DNA of 64,000 bases. Origin: Prosthecobacter algae (lineage in GTDB: Bacteria > Verrucomicrobiota > Verrucomicrobiia > Verrucomicrobiales > Verrucomicrobiaceae). Shown here in pieces: positions 43,828 to 52,927 of the stretch. Each line of letters opens with the position of its first letter. Position 1 is the stretch's first letter. A program made the position numbers and the translations under genes. The stretch covers positions 434,001 through 498,000 of the forward strand of contig NZ_BAABIA010000005.1 in the NCBI RefSeq assembly GCF_039542385.1. Direction: 5' to 3'. The notes below the pieces were generated by a model. That model was not told where the DNA came from. It did not search any database and worked only from the letters and a program-made list of their open reading frames with translations.

Positions 43828-46248
43828 ATGATTTGGCGGTGTCTTTACCTCTTTGCCCTCAGCCCGATGTTGGTTTCCCCAAACCTGCACGCGGCTGAAC
43901 CATCGGCACTGGACAGCTTAGTGAAGCGTTTTTTCGCGGAGCACTGCACGAGCTGCCACGGTGAAAAGAAGCAAAAGGGCGACCTGCGGGTGGACAACCT
44001 GACGGTGAACCTGGACTCCCCCAAGTCCCTCATGCACTGGGAGGAAATCATGAACCGGATCAACTCCGGCGACATGCCGCCGGAAGATGAGTCACGCCCG
44101 AAACCAGAGGAGATCTCCCGCGTCGCGGAATGGATCGTCAGCCAGTTGCGCGAGGCCGAGGTGGCCAAACAATCCTCCGCCAGTGAGCGGGTCTCCTTTC
44201 GCAAACTGTCACGTGAGGAGTATGCGAACTCCATCCGTGATCTGCTGGGTGTGAACTTCGATGTCAAAGCCCCAACGGGCCTGCCCGAAGACCCGGACTG
44301 GAAAGGCTTTGAGCGCATCGGCTCCGTGCTCACCCTTTCCCCTGCCCACGTGGAAAAGTATCTCTCGGCGGCAGAAACCATCCTGGATGAAGCCTTGTCC
44401 CTGCGGCCGGAACCCAAGCGCGAGGTCATCCGCTGGGGCGCTTTTGACATGCGCTGGAAGGACTTTGCCAAGGAATATCAAGCCCGTGGCATTGCCGACC
44501 AGGTGCGCATCGAGATCGTGCCTAACAACTACACCACCGACACGTGGAATCTCGAGGTCAAGAACACTGGCGAGTACCTTCTGAAGCTGAAACTGAGCGG
44601 CCTGCGCTCGGAAGGCGGTCGCGCGCCCCGGCTAAAAGTGTACATGTCGAGCATTGATAAGACCCTCATCGAGCAAGATGTGGATGCACCGGAGGACAAA
44701 CCCATCCTGGTAGAGGCGCGAGTGCATCTGGCCGCAGGCAAGTATCCCATCCGCATCATCAACTCCGTGCCGGGACCGAACCCGGAAGGCCGCCGCTCGC
44801 GGCACTCGGGCACCCCCAATGCCTTCACCACGGTGCGCAGCCGTGTGCCCTGGCAGTTGAAGCTGACTGACGATGATTTTAAACCCATCCAGCCAACCCT
44901 CATCGTGGACTCCGTGGAGTGGGATGGACCCATTGTGGACTCCTGGCCCACAGCAGCACACCAGCGGATTTTCTTTGGCGGTGAAAAGGCGGTGAAGGAT
45001 GCCACTTACGCTCGCGAGATCGTTTCCCGCTTCGCCATCCAGGCCTGGAGACGGCCCGTGCAGGAGGGCGAGGTCACGCATCTGCTGAAGCCTTTTGAGC
45101 AGGCCCAGAAACTGGGAGACAGCTTCGAGCTTTCCGTGAGGAACTCCCTGCTGGCGGTGCTGTGCTCGAAGAGCTTCGTTTATCTGGAAGAGGGCGACGT
45201 GAAGAAGCCTAACCAAAAGCTCAACGATTGGGAGCTCGCCTCCCGCCTCTCCTATTTCCTCTGGAGCACCATGCCCGATGCACGCCTGCTCGAGCTCGCT
45301 CGCACCGGCCAACTGCACCCGCCAGAAAACTTGCGCGCCGAGGTGCGGCGCATGCTGAAAGACCCCAAGGCGCAGGCCTTTGCCACCAGCTTTCCACGCC
45401 AGTGGCTGCAACTGCGCAAAGTCGGCATGTTCCCGCCCGACAAGGTGCTTTATCCCGAATACGACGAGAACCTGGAGCAGAGCATGGTCGCCGAAACCGT
45501 GGGCTTTTTTGGCGAAATACTCAAAGGCAACCGCAGCCTGCGTGAGTTCCTCGACTCTGACTGGACGATGATGAACGAGCGCCTGGCCATGCACTATGGC
45601 TTTGATGGCATTCACGGGGACGAGCTCCAGCGTGTCTCGCTGAAACCGGAAGACCATCGTGGCGGCCTGCTCACCCATGCATCCATCCTCAGCCTCAGTT
45701 CAGATGGCACCCGACATCGTCCCGTACATCGCGGAGTGTGGGTGCTGGAGTCCATCATTGGCAAACCGCCGCCACCACCGCCGGCGAATGTCCCCGCCCT
45801 GAGCACGCCTGCACCCAATGCCAAGAAGACCACCGTGCGTGAAAAGCTGGAGCAGCACCGCGCCGACCCGAACTGCACCGCCTGCCATAACAAGATCGAC
45901 CCTTTGGGCGTGGCCTTTGACAACTACGATGCCATCGGTCGCTGGCGCACAGTGGAAACCCTCAAGGAAGGCACCGGGGCCAATCCGCCGCTCGACCCCA
46001 GTGGCAAGCTGCCCGATGGCCGCGTGTTCGCGGATTCCACCGAACTGAAAAAGTTGCTCGTCGCTGACAGCGGCAAATTCGCCGCCGCCTTCACCGAAAA
46101 GCTGGCCACCTACGCCCTGCGCCGTGGCATGACCTTCTCTGATCGCGAAGAGCTGAAACAGATCGCCGAAGGGGCCAAGACCACGGATTACCGCCTGCTG
46201 TCCCTGATCGAATCCCTGGTTAGCAGCCCGCTGTTTTTAAAACGCTAA
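43828..46248 (+). CDS. DUF1592/DUF1588/DUF1585-type exported c-type cytochrome protein
   Basis: 806 residues. Signal-like start (MIWRCLYLFALSPMLVS), then a cytochrome c-like heme site C40-x2-C43-H44 (EHCTSCHGEKKQKGDLRVDN). The central parts match the DUF1587/1595/1592 order (FRKLSREEYANSIRDLLGV, SRFAIQAWRRPVQEGE, LASRLSYFLWSTMPD), and a second CTACHNKIDPLGVAFDNYDA heme site near residue 683 belongs to DUF1588, with DUF1585 at the end. These planctomycete/verrucomicrobium proteins are thought to transfer electrons in polymer degradation. The usual DUF1552 partner is not next to it. Confidence 0.9.
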   Translation: MIWRCLYLFALSPMLVSPNLHAAEPSALDSLVKRFFAEHCTSCHGEKKQKGDLRVDNLTVNLDSPKSLMHWEEIMNRINSGDMPPEDESRPKPEEISRVAEWIVSQLREAEVAKQSSASERVSFRKLSREEYANSIRDLLGVNFDVKAPTGLPEDPDWKGFERIGSVLTLSPAHVEKYLSAAETILDEALSLRPEPKREVIRWGAFDMRWKDFAKEYQARGIADQVRIEIVPNNYTTDTWNLEVKNTGEYLLKLKLSGLRSEGGRAPRLKVYMSSIDKTLIEQDVDAPEDKPILVEARVHLAAGKYPIRIINSVPGPNPEGRRSRHSGTPNAFTTVRSRVPWQLKLTDDDFKPIQPTLIVDSVEWDGPIVDSWPTAAHQRIFFGGEKAVKDATYAREIVSRFAIQAWRRPVQEGEVTHLLKPFEQAQKLGDSFELSVRNSLLAVLCSKSFVYLEEGDVKKPNQKLNDWELASRLSYFLWSTMPDARLLELARTGQLHPPENLRAEVRRMLKDPKAQAFATSFPRQWLQLRKVGMFPPDKVLYPEYDENLEQSMVAETVGFFGEILKGNRSLREFLDSDWTMMNERLAMHYGFDGIHGDELQRVSLKPEDHRGGLLTHASILSLSSDGTRHRPVHRGVWVLESIIGKPPPPPPANVPALSTPAPNAKKTTVREKLEQHRADPNCTACHNKIDPLGVAFDNYDAIGRWRTVETLKEGTGANPPLDPSGKLPDGRVFADSTELKKLLVADSGKFAAAFTEKLATYALRRGMTFSDREELKQIAEGAKTTDYRLLSLIESLVSSPLFLKR

Positions 46249-46372
46249 ACCCCTGAGGGACCCGCCTTGAGAAACCAGGCCAGCTCCCGCCTGCCGCGAT
46301 TCTTTTAAGGCGATGTGCAAGGCCGTGAAAAAAGCGGCTGCATTTTCATCTGGTTGCGTCTATCTGCGGGCT

Positions 46373-47182
46373 GTGATCGCCATTGCAACGGCCAGCCAGA
46401 AAGGCGGTGTGGGTAAAACCACGCTGTGCATCAACCTCGCATACTCCCTCGCCCGGCGCGGGTGGAACACCCTGCTCGTGGATACAGATCCGCAGGGAGG
46501 CGTGGGCCTTTCCCTCGCCCGGTCCACCAAGGCCAAGCAGGGATTTTATGACTTCCTCACGGGCGAGAAAAACTTCAGCAAGCTGGTGCTTCCCACCCGC
46601 CTGCCCGAGCTACAAATCCTCCCCGCAGGCCAATACGATGCCTGCGCCCGCCAGGGCTGGTCCCCGGCAGAGATCCCGGCCCGGCTCGCCGACCTGCTCC
46701 GCGCAGCGGAACTGCGCGGTGTGGACTGCCTGATCATTGACACGGCCGCCGGCCTGAACGGCATGTCCGAATCCGTGGTGAAGGCCTGCGATTACGTCAT
46801 CCTGCCTCAGCAGGCCGAGCCGCTGGCCGTGCGCAGCGTACCCCACATGCTAGAGACGCTGTCTCGCTTCCGCGCCGAAGGGGCCGGGGTGAAGGTGGCT
46901 GGCATCCTGCTGACGATGGTGATGGGGGACAACCAGATCAGCCAGAAAGTGGTGGCCGAGCTGCGCGCCCTGCTGCCTGCCGATCTGATGTTCGAGCAGA
47001 CCATCCCACGCATGTCCTCCTTTCTAGAAGCCAGCGCCATGGGAGTGCCTGTCGCTTTGATCAAACGTAACCCGCCCCCTGAGGCGCTGATCTTTGACCA
47101 GATCGCCGCCGAAATCGAACAGCGCACCGGCCTGCTCCAGGAACGCGAAGCCTCCGACAACCATGCAAGTCTCCTGGATTGA
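46373..47182 (+). CDS. ParA/MinD-family ATPase
   Basis: 270 residues from the GTG at 46373, where the family pattern starts (VIAIATASQKGGVGKTTLCI, deviant Walker A); an ATG at 46313 would add 20 unlike residues. Other ParA motifs are LVDTDPQGGVGL, the CLIIDTAAGL Walker B and VILPQQAEPLAV. It dimerises on ATP and positions cargo on DNA or membranes. It is followed, with a 20-bp overlap, by a protein with a roadblock-like domain, so it probably is not a chromosomal parAB pair (no ParB). Confidence 0.88.
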   Translation: MIAIATASQKGGVGKTTLCINLAYSLARRGWNTLLVDTDPQGGVGLSLARSTKAKQGFYDFLTGEKNFSKLVLPTRLPELQILPAGQYDACARQGWSPAEIPARLADLLRAAELRGVDCLIIDTAAGLNGMSESVVKACDYVILPQQAEPLAVRSVPHMLETLSRFRAEGAGVKVAGILLTMVMGDNQISQKVVAELRALLPADLMFEQTIPRMSSFLEASAMGVPVALIKRNPPPEALIFDQIAAEIEQRTGLLQEREASDNHASLLD

Positions 47183-47969
47183 CCCCGAAGAGGTCGCCGC
47201 GCTGGCTGAGTCCCTGCGCCCCTCTCTCCAACCCAAAACTCCCGCCAGCCCCCCGGCGGCTCCGCCCAAGCCGGAGCCCGTGGAGCCTTTGGTCAGCGAA
47301 CAGACCGTGGCCACGGCCGAGGAACCGGTGCCAGAGCCCAATCTGTCCGCCTTCCGCCAACGGCTGCAATCCATCCGGGAAAAGGCCATCAACGCCGGAC
47401 TGCTGACCCCCATGGCCACTCCCCCGGCCCCTCAGCCAGAGCCTGCGCAGGAAGCCCCTGCTGAGGCAACTGCTGAACAAGAGCCGCCAATCGAGCCTGA
47501 ATCCTTGGAAGAACCGGTTCCCGAGGCCGCCTTTACGCCGAATCCCCCGCCCGTTCACTTCAGCCAAGCTCCGGTTTACGCCCCGCAGGTCCCCGTGCCA
47601 ACAGGAGCCTCGATGAAAGAGCGCCTGGAAGCCTATTCCCTCTGGGCCACCCAGCAATGGAACGCCGCAGAGCTTTTGATTGTGGACGAATATGGAGACC
47701 TCCTGTGGGGCCCCCCCAAGAAATCCGGTCTGGTGCTTTCCACCATGATGGCCTGGAATGCCGCCATCCGTGCCAGCGCCCAGGCTGCCAGCGGCGCTGC
47801 CCAGACTTCCCAGCAGACGCTGGCCACAGGCGAAACGCTGACCATCATCCCCTGCCAAACGCGGCTGGGCGTGCTGCAAATCGCCGTTGTGAAGCCGCTG
47901 CCTCCCGAAATTGATGAAACCGTCTCCCTCAGCCAGGTGCTGGCCGAGGTGATGGACATCGCAGGCTGA
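47163..47969 (+). CDS. Proline-rich protein with a C-terminal roadblock/LC7-like domain
   Basis: 268 residues from the ATG at 47163, overlapping the ParA gene by 20 bp. The first ~160 residues are rich in Pro, Glu and Ala (flexible linker), then ~100 residues (MKERLEAYSLWATQQW to the end) resemble a roadblock/MglB-like domain: ELLIVDEYGDLLWGP, AWNAAIRASAQAA and RLGVLQIAVVKPLP. Roadblock proteins act with small GTPases or ParA-like ATPases to set cell polarity. The pair may position a protein complex. Fold assignment is by eye. Confidence 0.7.
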   Translation: MQVSWIDPEEVAALAESLRPSLQPKTPASPPAAPPKPEPVEPLVSEQTVATAEEPVPEPNLSAFRQRLQSIREKAINAGLLTPMATPPAPQPEPAQEAPAEATAEQEPPIEPESLEEPVPEAAFTPNPPPVHFSQAPVYAPQVPVPTGASMKERLEAYSLWATQQWNAAELLIVDEYGDLLWGPPKKSGLVLSTMMAWNAAIRASAQAASGAAQTSQQTLATGETLTIIPCQTRLGVLQIAVVKPLPPEIDETVSLSQVLAEVMDIAG

Positions 47970-48064
47970 GGCGGCCATCACAAAAGCACAGAACCCGGCA
48001 ACATCCGTGGTCGCAAAGGCGGCATGGCCGCCTGTAGTCTGAGGGTCAGTCCCAACCATCTCTC

Positions 48065-48973
48065 ATGAAACCACTCGATCTCCAGGTCAATGGCTACGCA
48101 GGCACCGATTTCAACCGCGACGGCCTCACGGCGGAGGCCCTCTATCACGCCTGCCATTGCCTGCGCGAAGACGGTTGCGATGCCATTTTGGCCACCTTCA
48201 TCACCGATGACGTGGCCACGCTGGAACGGCGCATGAGCACCCTGGTGAGCCTGCGCGAAAAAGACCCGCTGGCCCAGGAAGTCATCGCGGGCATCCACAT
48301 CGAAGGCCCCTTCATCAATCCTGAAAAAGGCTACGTCGGTGCGCACCCGCACCAGTGTGTGAAGCCAGCGAACATGGAAGATGCCAAGCGCCTTCTGGAT
48401 GCCGCAGGGGGCCTTACCAAGATCGTCACTCTGGCCCCGGAGCACGACGCCAACTACCACGTCACCGAGTTCCTCTCCAGCAATGGCGTCACCGTTTCCG
48501 CAGGCCATTGCAATCCTTCCCTGGACCAGTTGCGCGCCGCCACCGAGAACGGACTCAGCATGTTCACCCACGTGGGCAATGGCTGCCCCATGCTGATGCA
48601 TCGGCATGACAACATCATCCACCGCGCCCTGGCCCTACGGGACCGTCTCTGGCTCTGCTTCATCCCTGATGGCGTGCACATCGACTTCTTTGCTCTCCTC
48701 AACTACCTGCGCAGTGCGGGGCTGGAGAAAACCATCTTTGTTACCGATGCCATCTCTGCCGCCCGCCTGGGTCCTGGCGACTACACGCTCGCAGGCTGGG
48801 ACATCAAAATCGGCGAAGACCTCGTCGCCCGCTCTCCTGATGGCTCCCACTTCGTCGGCAGCACCGTCACCATCCCGCGCATCCTTACCAATGGCCAGCA
48901 ATCCCTGGGCCTGACCAAGGCCGAGCTGGCGCTGCTACTGGATACGAACCCGCGCAAGGCCGTGGGTCTCTGA
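48065..48973 (+). CDS. nagA: N-acetylglucosamine-6-phosphate deacetylase (short form)
   Basis: 302 residues, shorter than the usual ~380. Amidohydrolase motifs: LQVNGYAGTDFN, HIEGPFINPEKGYVGAH (metal Glu), VSAGHCNPS and FTHVGNGCPMLMHRH (metal His), and FVTDAISAA (catalytic Asp). The N- and C-terminal beta-sandwich parts are shortened. It removes the acetyl group of GlcNAc-6-P in amino-sugar catabolism and cell-wall recycling. No nagB or nagE gene is adjacent. Confidence 0.88.
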   Translation: MKPLDLQVNGYAGTDFNRDGLTAEALYHACHCLREDGCDAILATFITDDVATLERRMSTLVSLREKDPLAQEVIAGIHIEGPFINPEKGYVGAHPHQCVKPANMEDAKRLLDAAGGLTKIVTLAPEHDANYHVTEFLSSNGVTVSAGHCNPSLDQLRAATENGLSMFTHVGNGCPMLMHRHDNIIHRALALRDRLWLCFIPDGVHIDFFALLNYLRSAGLEKTIFVTDAISAARLGPGDYTLAGWDIKIGEDLVARSPDGSHFVGSTVTIPRILTNGQQSLGLTKAELALLLDTNPRKAVGL

Positions 48974-49000
48974 AGCCTGGGCGAAGTTGTAACAGCCCGA

Positions 49001-49029
49001 GCTGGCCACCGAATCAAGGCGTGGCCAGC
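49001..49029. terminator. Hairpin between convergent genes
   Basis: Perfect 9-bp inverted repeat (GCTGGCCAC at 49001-49009, GTGGCCAGC at 49021-49029) with an 11-base loop between nagA and the reverse 389-aa gene, overlapping the latter's stop region. No T-run follows, so this would be a weak shared terminator. Confidence 0.35.
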
Positions 49030-50183
49030 CCGCTCAGAAATTGTTCGGCAGCCCGCCGTTTCCGCATGGGAAAATTGACGTCTCCCAGGGGGTCTTTCAG
49101 AGATTGCAGCAGTGCTTTCCGCTGCGCTTCGTCCTTGATATTGCGGTAGTAGTCGGTGAACCCCACGGGATCCTGCATCAGCCATTCATAGGAGGCGTAC
49201 CCCAGTCCCACATAACCGCCGTTGTTAAACCGCGGGGCTTCCCCAAACACAAAGTCCATGGCCGCACGTGGATTCTGCTCCGCCAGCCGTTGGGCATAGC
49301 CGCGATAGGCATCGTCATATCGGTAGGACTTGTCTACATGCAGGCGCAGCCACTCCCGTTGCTGGTTCATATCCGCCTCACTGAGTCGGTTTGAAACCGC
49401 CGAAAAGGCCCCCTGCCGATGGGCGTCGCTGGGCAGGGCATCAAACCAGGCCGTCAATCCCTGGGTGCCTCCCTGTTGGATGGCAGCCCGGCTCAACGTA
49501 CCGGCGATGGCGCGGAAGAGCGGCTCATCAGGTTTCACCACGCTGAGCGCATAGGCTGTGGCGGATCTGAGGTCCCGGTTGGCATATCCCTGGATCACGC
49601 TAGCCAGGGCCGCATCCAACCGGTCCTCATCCAGCGCCTCATTTTCATTCAGCCACTTCACCGCCGCCTCGGGTTCCAGCGCGCCCCATTGTTCCACCAC
49701 CCGGTTCACCGCATCAAAGTACCAGGGCTGCTCCGGGCCGTTCTTCTCGATCAAGGCCACAGCCTGTTTGGGATCCCGATGGCCGATGGTCTGCCAGAAA
49801 AGCGCCCACTCCGCTCCATATTGGCGACCTGTTTTTTTCAAGGTGGCAAACGCATCCAGTACCCCCTGCAACTCTTCGAGGCTTTTGAGACTGGCGATGA
49901 GCTTTTCAAAGGCAGCCCGCCGCTCCAGCGGGTTGGTCAGTTGCAGGACCGCCTGGGCCTGCATGGCCACCGTATCTTGCGCAAACGCAGCCTCCTTCGG
50001 TGTGGCCAAGGGTTTGGTGGAGGGGGCAGTCAGCGCAGGCGAAATGGTTTCCGTGATGCCCTTTGGCGCGGCCACCGCTGACGCAGGCTCAACCTTGGCT
50101 ACCGTTCCTGCCTGTTGCCGCCAGAAAAAGAAGCCGCCCGCCAGAAGCGCAACGCCGAGGGCAAGAGCGGATGGGATCCTCAT
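49014..50183 (-). CDS. Membrane-anchored helical-repeat protein of unknown function
   Basis: 389 residues. One N-terminal membrane anchor (IPSALALGVALLAGGFFFW), a Pro/Thr/Ala-rich linker, then repeated helical units such as DPKQAVALIEKNG, EPEAAVKWLNENEAL, RDLRSATAYALSV and NPRAAMDFVFGEAP, all with a central P-x-A or R-x-A-x-x-x-A pattern. This is a tandem helical-repeat type common in verrucomicrobial proteins. No function is known. It is likely exposed to the periplasm. Confidence 0.75.
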   Translation of the reverse strand: MRIPSALALGVALLAGGFFFWRQQAGTVAKVEPASAVAAPKGITETISPALTAPSTKPLATPKEAAFAQDTVAMQAQAVLQLTNPLERRAAFEKLIASLKSLEELQGVLDAFATLKKTGRQYGAEWALFWQTIGHRDPKQAVALIEKNGPEQPWYFDAVNRVVEQWGALEPEAAVKWLNENEALDEDRLDAALASVIQGYANRDLRSATAYALSVVKPDEPLFRAIAGTLSRAAIQQGGTQGLTAWFDALPSDAHRQGAFSAVSNRLSEADMNQQREWLRLHVDKSYRYDDAYRGYAQRLAEQNPRAAMDFVFGEAPRFNNGGYVGLGYASYEWLMQDPVGFTDYYRNIKDEAQRKALLQSLKDPLGDVNFPMRKRRAAEQFLSGLATP

Positions 50184-50242
50184 ATCGGCAGAATGCTAGG
50201 CAAAAGCCGCCTTTTGCACCAGCCTAAATCTCCAAGCCCCTG

Positions 50243-50365
50243 CTAACCCCCATTCATGGCCTGGAGAAAAAGCCAGAGGGCCAACAGCAGCATGGGCAGC
50301 ATTTGCAGAGGAGAGGCATGGGAAGAAGGGTCGGCATTCATGGCATTCAGAAGGTTTGGGTTCAT
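50243..50365 (-). CDS. Small single-pass membrane peptide (40 aa)
   Basis: A 40-codon frame starting MNPNLLNAMNADPSSHASPL and ending with the hydrophobic stretch MLPMLLLALWLFLQAM before a short NGG tail. The composition (polar head, one ~18-residue membrane helix) is that of a real small membrane protein. No strong Shine-Dalgarno is visible (a CGAAG lies just ahead of ATG). It fills the gap between the 389-aa gene and the Idh/MocA gene, all in the same direction. A chance ORF cannot be excluded. Confidence 0.4.
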   Translation of the reverse strand: MNPNLLNAMNADPSSHASPLQMLPMLLLALWLFLQAMNGG

Positions 50366-50407
50366 CTTCGGGATGCCTGCTTTCGACGAAACTTGCCGAA
50401 ATAGAAT

Positions 50408-51589
50408 TCAAAGGCGCGTCAGCGGATGCTGGCGGTCCTTCAGCGGCAGCTCCACCCGCTGCCCGTGCAGACGGTGGGATTCAAAGATGCCCATCGTCAT
50501 CTCCAGGGTCACCCGGGCGTCCTTGGCGCTGCACAGGGGTTCACGCTCTTCGCGGATGGCCGCGATGAGGTCGCGCCCAGGGGCCACATGGCCGCCCACC
50601 AGCTTGCGTATGTTTTCCACCGTCTCGATCTTGCCAATGCCTGCCGTGGTGATGGGCACCCAGGCTCGCGGGGTGGCCACCGGATCAAAGGGGCTGCCGG
50701 CCAGCAGATGCGCCACTGGTTCCTCATCAATCCTCAGGTCAATGATGCCTTCTGTCCCGATGATCTGCACACCGAAACCCGCGGTCTTGGTGCCCGCATT
50801 CTGCACGGAATCAAAAAAAGCGGGCAGGCCATCGGCCATCTCAAAGCGCGCATGCACTTCATTGCCAGCCAGGGGGCCGATCCCCTCGGCCCCTTCCTTC
50901 ACATCCATCTTGGTCACCAGGCGGCTGTCCTGATACACCGTGGCAATGCAGGCCCTGGGATCTCCGGCAAAATAATGCACCAGATTGAATAGGTGGGAAC
51001 CCAGCACCCACAGGTCCAGCGAGCCGCCACGGGCATCTTCCTTTCCGCGCACCCGATATTCTAACGGGCGGCCGATGGTACCTTCGGCGACCCGTTTTTT
51101 CAGCAGCGGTAGCACGGGATGATAACGGTTGCGGTGGGCCAGGGCCAGCCGGGTGCCGTGTTTTTCACAGGCGGCGATGACCTCATCCGCCTGCACCAGC
51201 GTGGGCATGAAAGGCTTTTCCATGTAGATGCCCCGCACGCCTGCCTCGATGGCGGCCATGGCCATCTCGTGATGCTGATCAATGTGCCGGGGACCGATGG
51301 CGACAATCTCTGGCCGGGTGTCTTTCAGCATCTGCCGGTAGTCGGCAAAACCTTTGTCGAGCTTCAGCTTTTTCAGCGCGCCAGCCAGCCCCTTTGGGTC
51401 CGCATCCGCCACGCCCACGATCTCCGTTTCTGGGATGTCCAGCCACATGGCGTCCAGCCCATGACCGAAATTGCCGTGCCCCGTGTGGCCGATCACAGCC
51501 ACGCGGGTTTTGGCAGCCGCAGCACTCCAAGCTGGGTGCAAAGCAAGAGAGGAAGCCACGGAAGTGGCGAGAAAAGTACGTCGTTTCAT
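50408..51589 (-). CDS. Tat-exported Gfo/Idh/MocA-family oxidoreductase
   Basis: 393 residues from the ATG at 51589, where a twin-arginine signal begins (MKRRTFLATSVASSLALHPA). The Rossmann domain starts RVAVIGHTGHGNFG, with ADADPKGL, the EKP motif (YMEKPF) and a beta-sheet domain after residue ~150. Such enzymes act on sugars, inositol or related polyols with NAD(P); exported Tat versions are common in verrucomicrobia and planctomycetes. The substrate is unknown. It stands alone. Confidence 0.88.
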   Translation of the reverse strand: MKRRTFLATSVASSLALHPAWSAAAAKTRVAVIGHTGHGNFGHGLDAMWLDIPETEIVGVADADPKGLAGALKKLKLDKGFADYRQMLKDTRPEIVAIGPRHIDQHHEMAMAAIEAGVRGIYMEKPFMPTLVQADEVIAACEKHGTRLALAHRNRYHPVLPLLKKRVAEGTIGRPLEYRVRGKEDARGGSLDLWVLGSHLFNLVHYFAGDPRACIATVYQDSRLVTKMDVKEGAEGIGPLAGNEVHARFEMADGLPAFFDSVQNAGTKTAGFGVQIIGTEGIIDLRIDEEPVAHLLAGSPFDPVATPRAWVPITTAGIGKIETVENIRKLVGGHVAPGRDLIAAIREEREPLCSAKDARVTLEMTMGIFESHRLHGQRVELPLKDRQHPLTRL

Positions 51590-51647
51590 AAGGCAGTCAG
51601 GACTGCCCATACAACGAGTTCCATGCCCCCAAAACTTCAGTCAGCCA

Positions 51648-52247
51648 TCACTGGCCGTCTTTTTTCTCGATCTTGATCTTCGGAATGTTGGTCCCCAGCT
51701 TGTCCGCCAAATCTTCGAAGAAGTTTCCGCCATTCGTTTCCTTGTGATGGCGCATGTAAAGTCCGGCCAGCAGAGCAGCGATGAACAGGCCGATGACCAC
51801 GATCGCCGTGCCACAGCCGCCGCCTTCGTCCGGATAGCCCGTGCGCTTGACCTTGGGGTTCCTCTTGGGCACAGGCGGGCGATAGTTGGCTTTCAGGATC
51901 GGTGGCGGCACGTCCTGAGGCAGCACCTCAGGCTGTGGCACATACACCGGCTCCGGGGCCTCCCCTGCGGCAAAGACCGCCTGCACATCGCCAAAACCCA
52001 CCCGGTCCCCGTCCTGAAGCTGGGCTTCCTCGATTTCCACCCCGTTGACCCGGGTGCCATTGCTGGACTTCAGGTCGCTGACAAAACAGCCGGACTCATT
52101 CAGCTCAATGACTGCATGATGACCGGAAACCGAAGCAAACTCCAGCACGACAACGCTGTCCGGATGCCTGCCGATAGTCGTAGTACCTTCATCAAGCGTA
52201 TGATTCAGGGTGCTACCGTCCTCCAGATAAAAAACGAGCGTGGCCAT
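51648..52247 (-). CDS. FHA-domain membrane protein
   Basis: 199 residues from the ATG at 52247. Residues ~23-90 are a forkhead-associated phosphopeptide-binding domain with GRHPDS, SGHHAVI and SSNGTRVNG. A proline-rich linker (100-135) precedes a membrane helix at about 146-165 (GTAIVVIGLFIAALLAGLYM) and a short polar tail. The FHA domain lies before the membrane segment, so it is cytoplasmic if the N-terminus is inside. No Ser/Thr kinase is next to it. Confidence 0.85.
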   Translation of the reverse strand: MATLVFYLEDGSTLNHTLDEGTTTIGRHPDSVVVLEFASVSGHHAVIELNESGCFVSDLKSSNGTRVNGVEIEEAQLQDGDRVGFGDVQAVFAAGEAPEPVYVPQPEVLPQDVPPPILKANYRPPVPKRNPKVKRTGYPDEGGGCGTAIVVIGLFIAALLAGLYMRHHKETNGGNFFEDLADKLGTNIPKIKIEKKDGQ

Positions 52248-52381
52248 GGTGCAGGAAGTGGGAGAATGCTTTATTTCTTGAATGCCGGGCTGGCATTTCA
52301 ATCTAAGCACACAGAATCTTGGCTTTTTCCCGATGCAATGCCTATGTTGCTCAAAGATCGCCTTTTGCACAAAGTCCTGCC

Positions 52382-52855
52382 ATGATCCCTTTCCTTTTCA
52401 ACCTCCGCCCTGCCAAAGCGGCCTTCACCTTTCTGGCGGCCCTTTGCCTCTTCACCTTCGTGTCGCCGGTGAATGCCGACTCCACCGAAGATGCGGAAGC
52501 TGCCGCCCAGGCCCTGGCGCGTGACCAGGAAAGCGCGGGCTACATCTTCCGGGCCGAAGCCTGGACTGGTGCCCTCAGCAAAGACATCGGCAAGGCGGTG
52601 AAAATGCAGCTCTTCAAGGGCAACGAATACTGCATCGGCGTGGCCATCCCTCGCAAAGAGGGAGTGCACATCAGCGGCTCCGTCCTCGATTTTAAAGGCG
52701 AGCCTGTGGGCGAAATCCAGCCCGTGGTGGATGGCTGGGGCTTCCTGCTTTTCTTCAAACCGAAGAAAACCGGCGTTTACGTCGTCACCGTCCACCAGAC
52801 CGAGGCCGGCAAGAAGAAAGACACCGCCTGCGCCATCATCACCGGTTACAAATAA
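52382..52855 (+). CDS. Secreted hypothetical protein
   Basis: 157 residues from the ATG at 52382, which opens a signal peptide (FLAALCLFTFVSPVNADSTE). A ~100-residue body follows (TGALSKDIGKAVKMQLFKGN, then GSVLDFKGEPVGEIQP). I do not recognise the family; it looks like a beta-sandwich periplasmic protein. It is followed 72 bp later by another exported protein in the same direction. Confidence 0.72.
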   Translation: MIPFLFNLRPAKAAFTFLAALCLFTFVSPVNADSTEDAEAAAQALARDQESAGYIFRAEAWTGALSKDIGKAVKMQLFKGNEYCIGVAIPRKEGVHISGSVLDFKGEPVGEIQPVVDGWGFLLFFKPKKTGVYVVTVHQTEAGKKKDTACAIITGYK

Positions 52856-52927
52856 CGGTCCCGCCGCCCATTGACTCCAGGGCGTTTGAAGGAATTTTGC
52901 TCTTGGCCGTCTAACCTGCCGACTGTC

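Noticed and set aside
44632..45678. 348-codon reverse ORF within the DUF1592 gene
   Set aside because: Antisense to a gene with two heme sites and full DUF order; no family pattern.
47061..48059. 332-codon reverse ORF over the roadblock-like gene
   Set aside because: Gly/Arg/His-rich shadow; the forward gene has a coherent ParA-coupled start.
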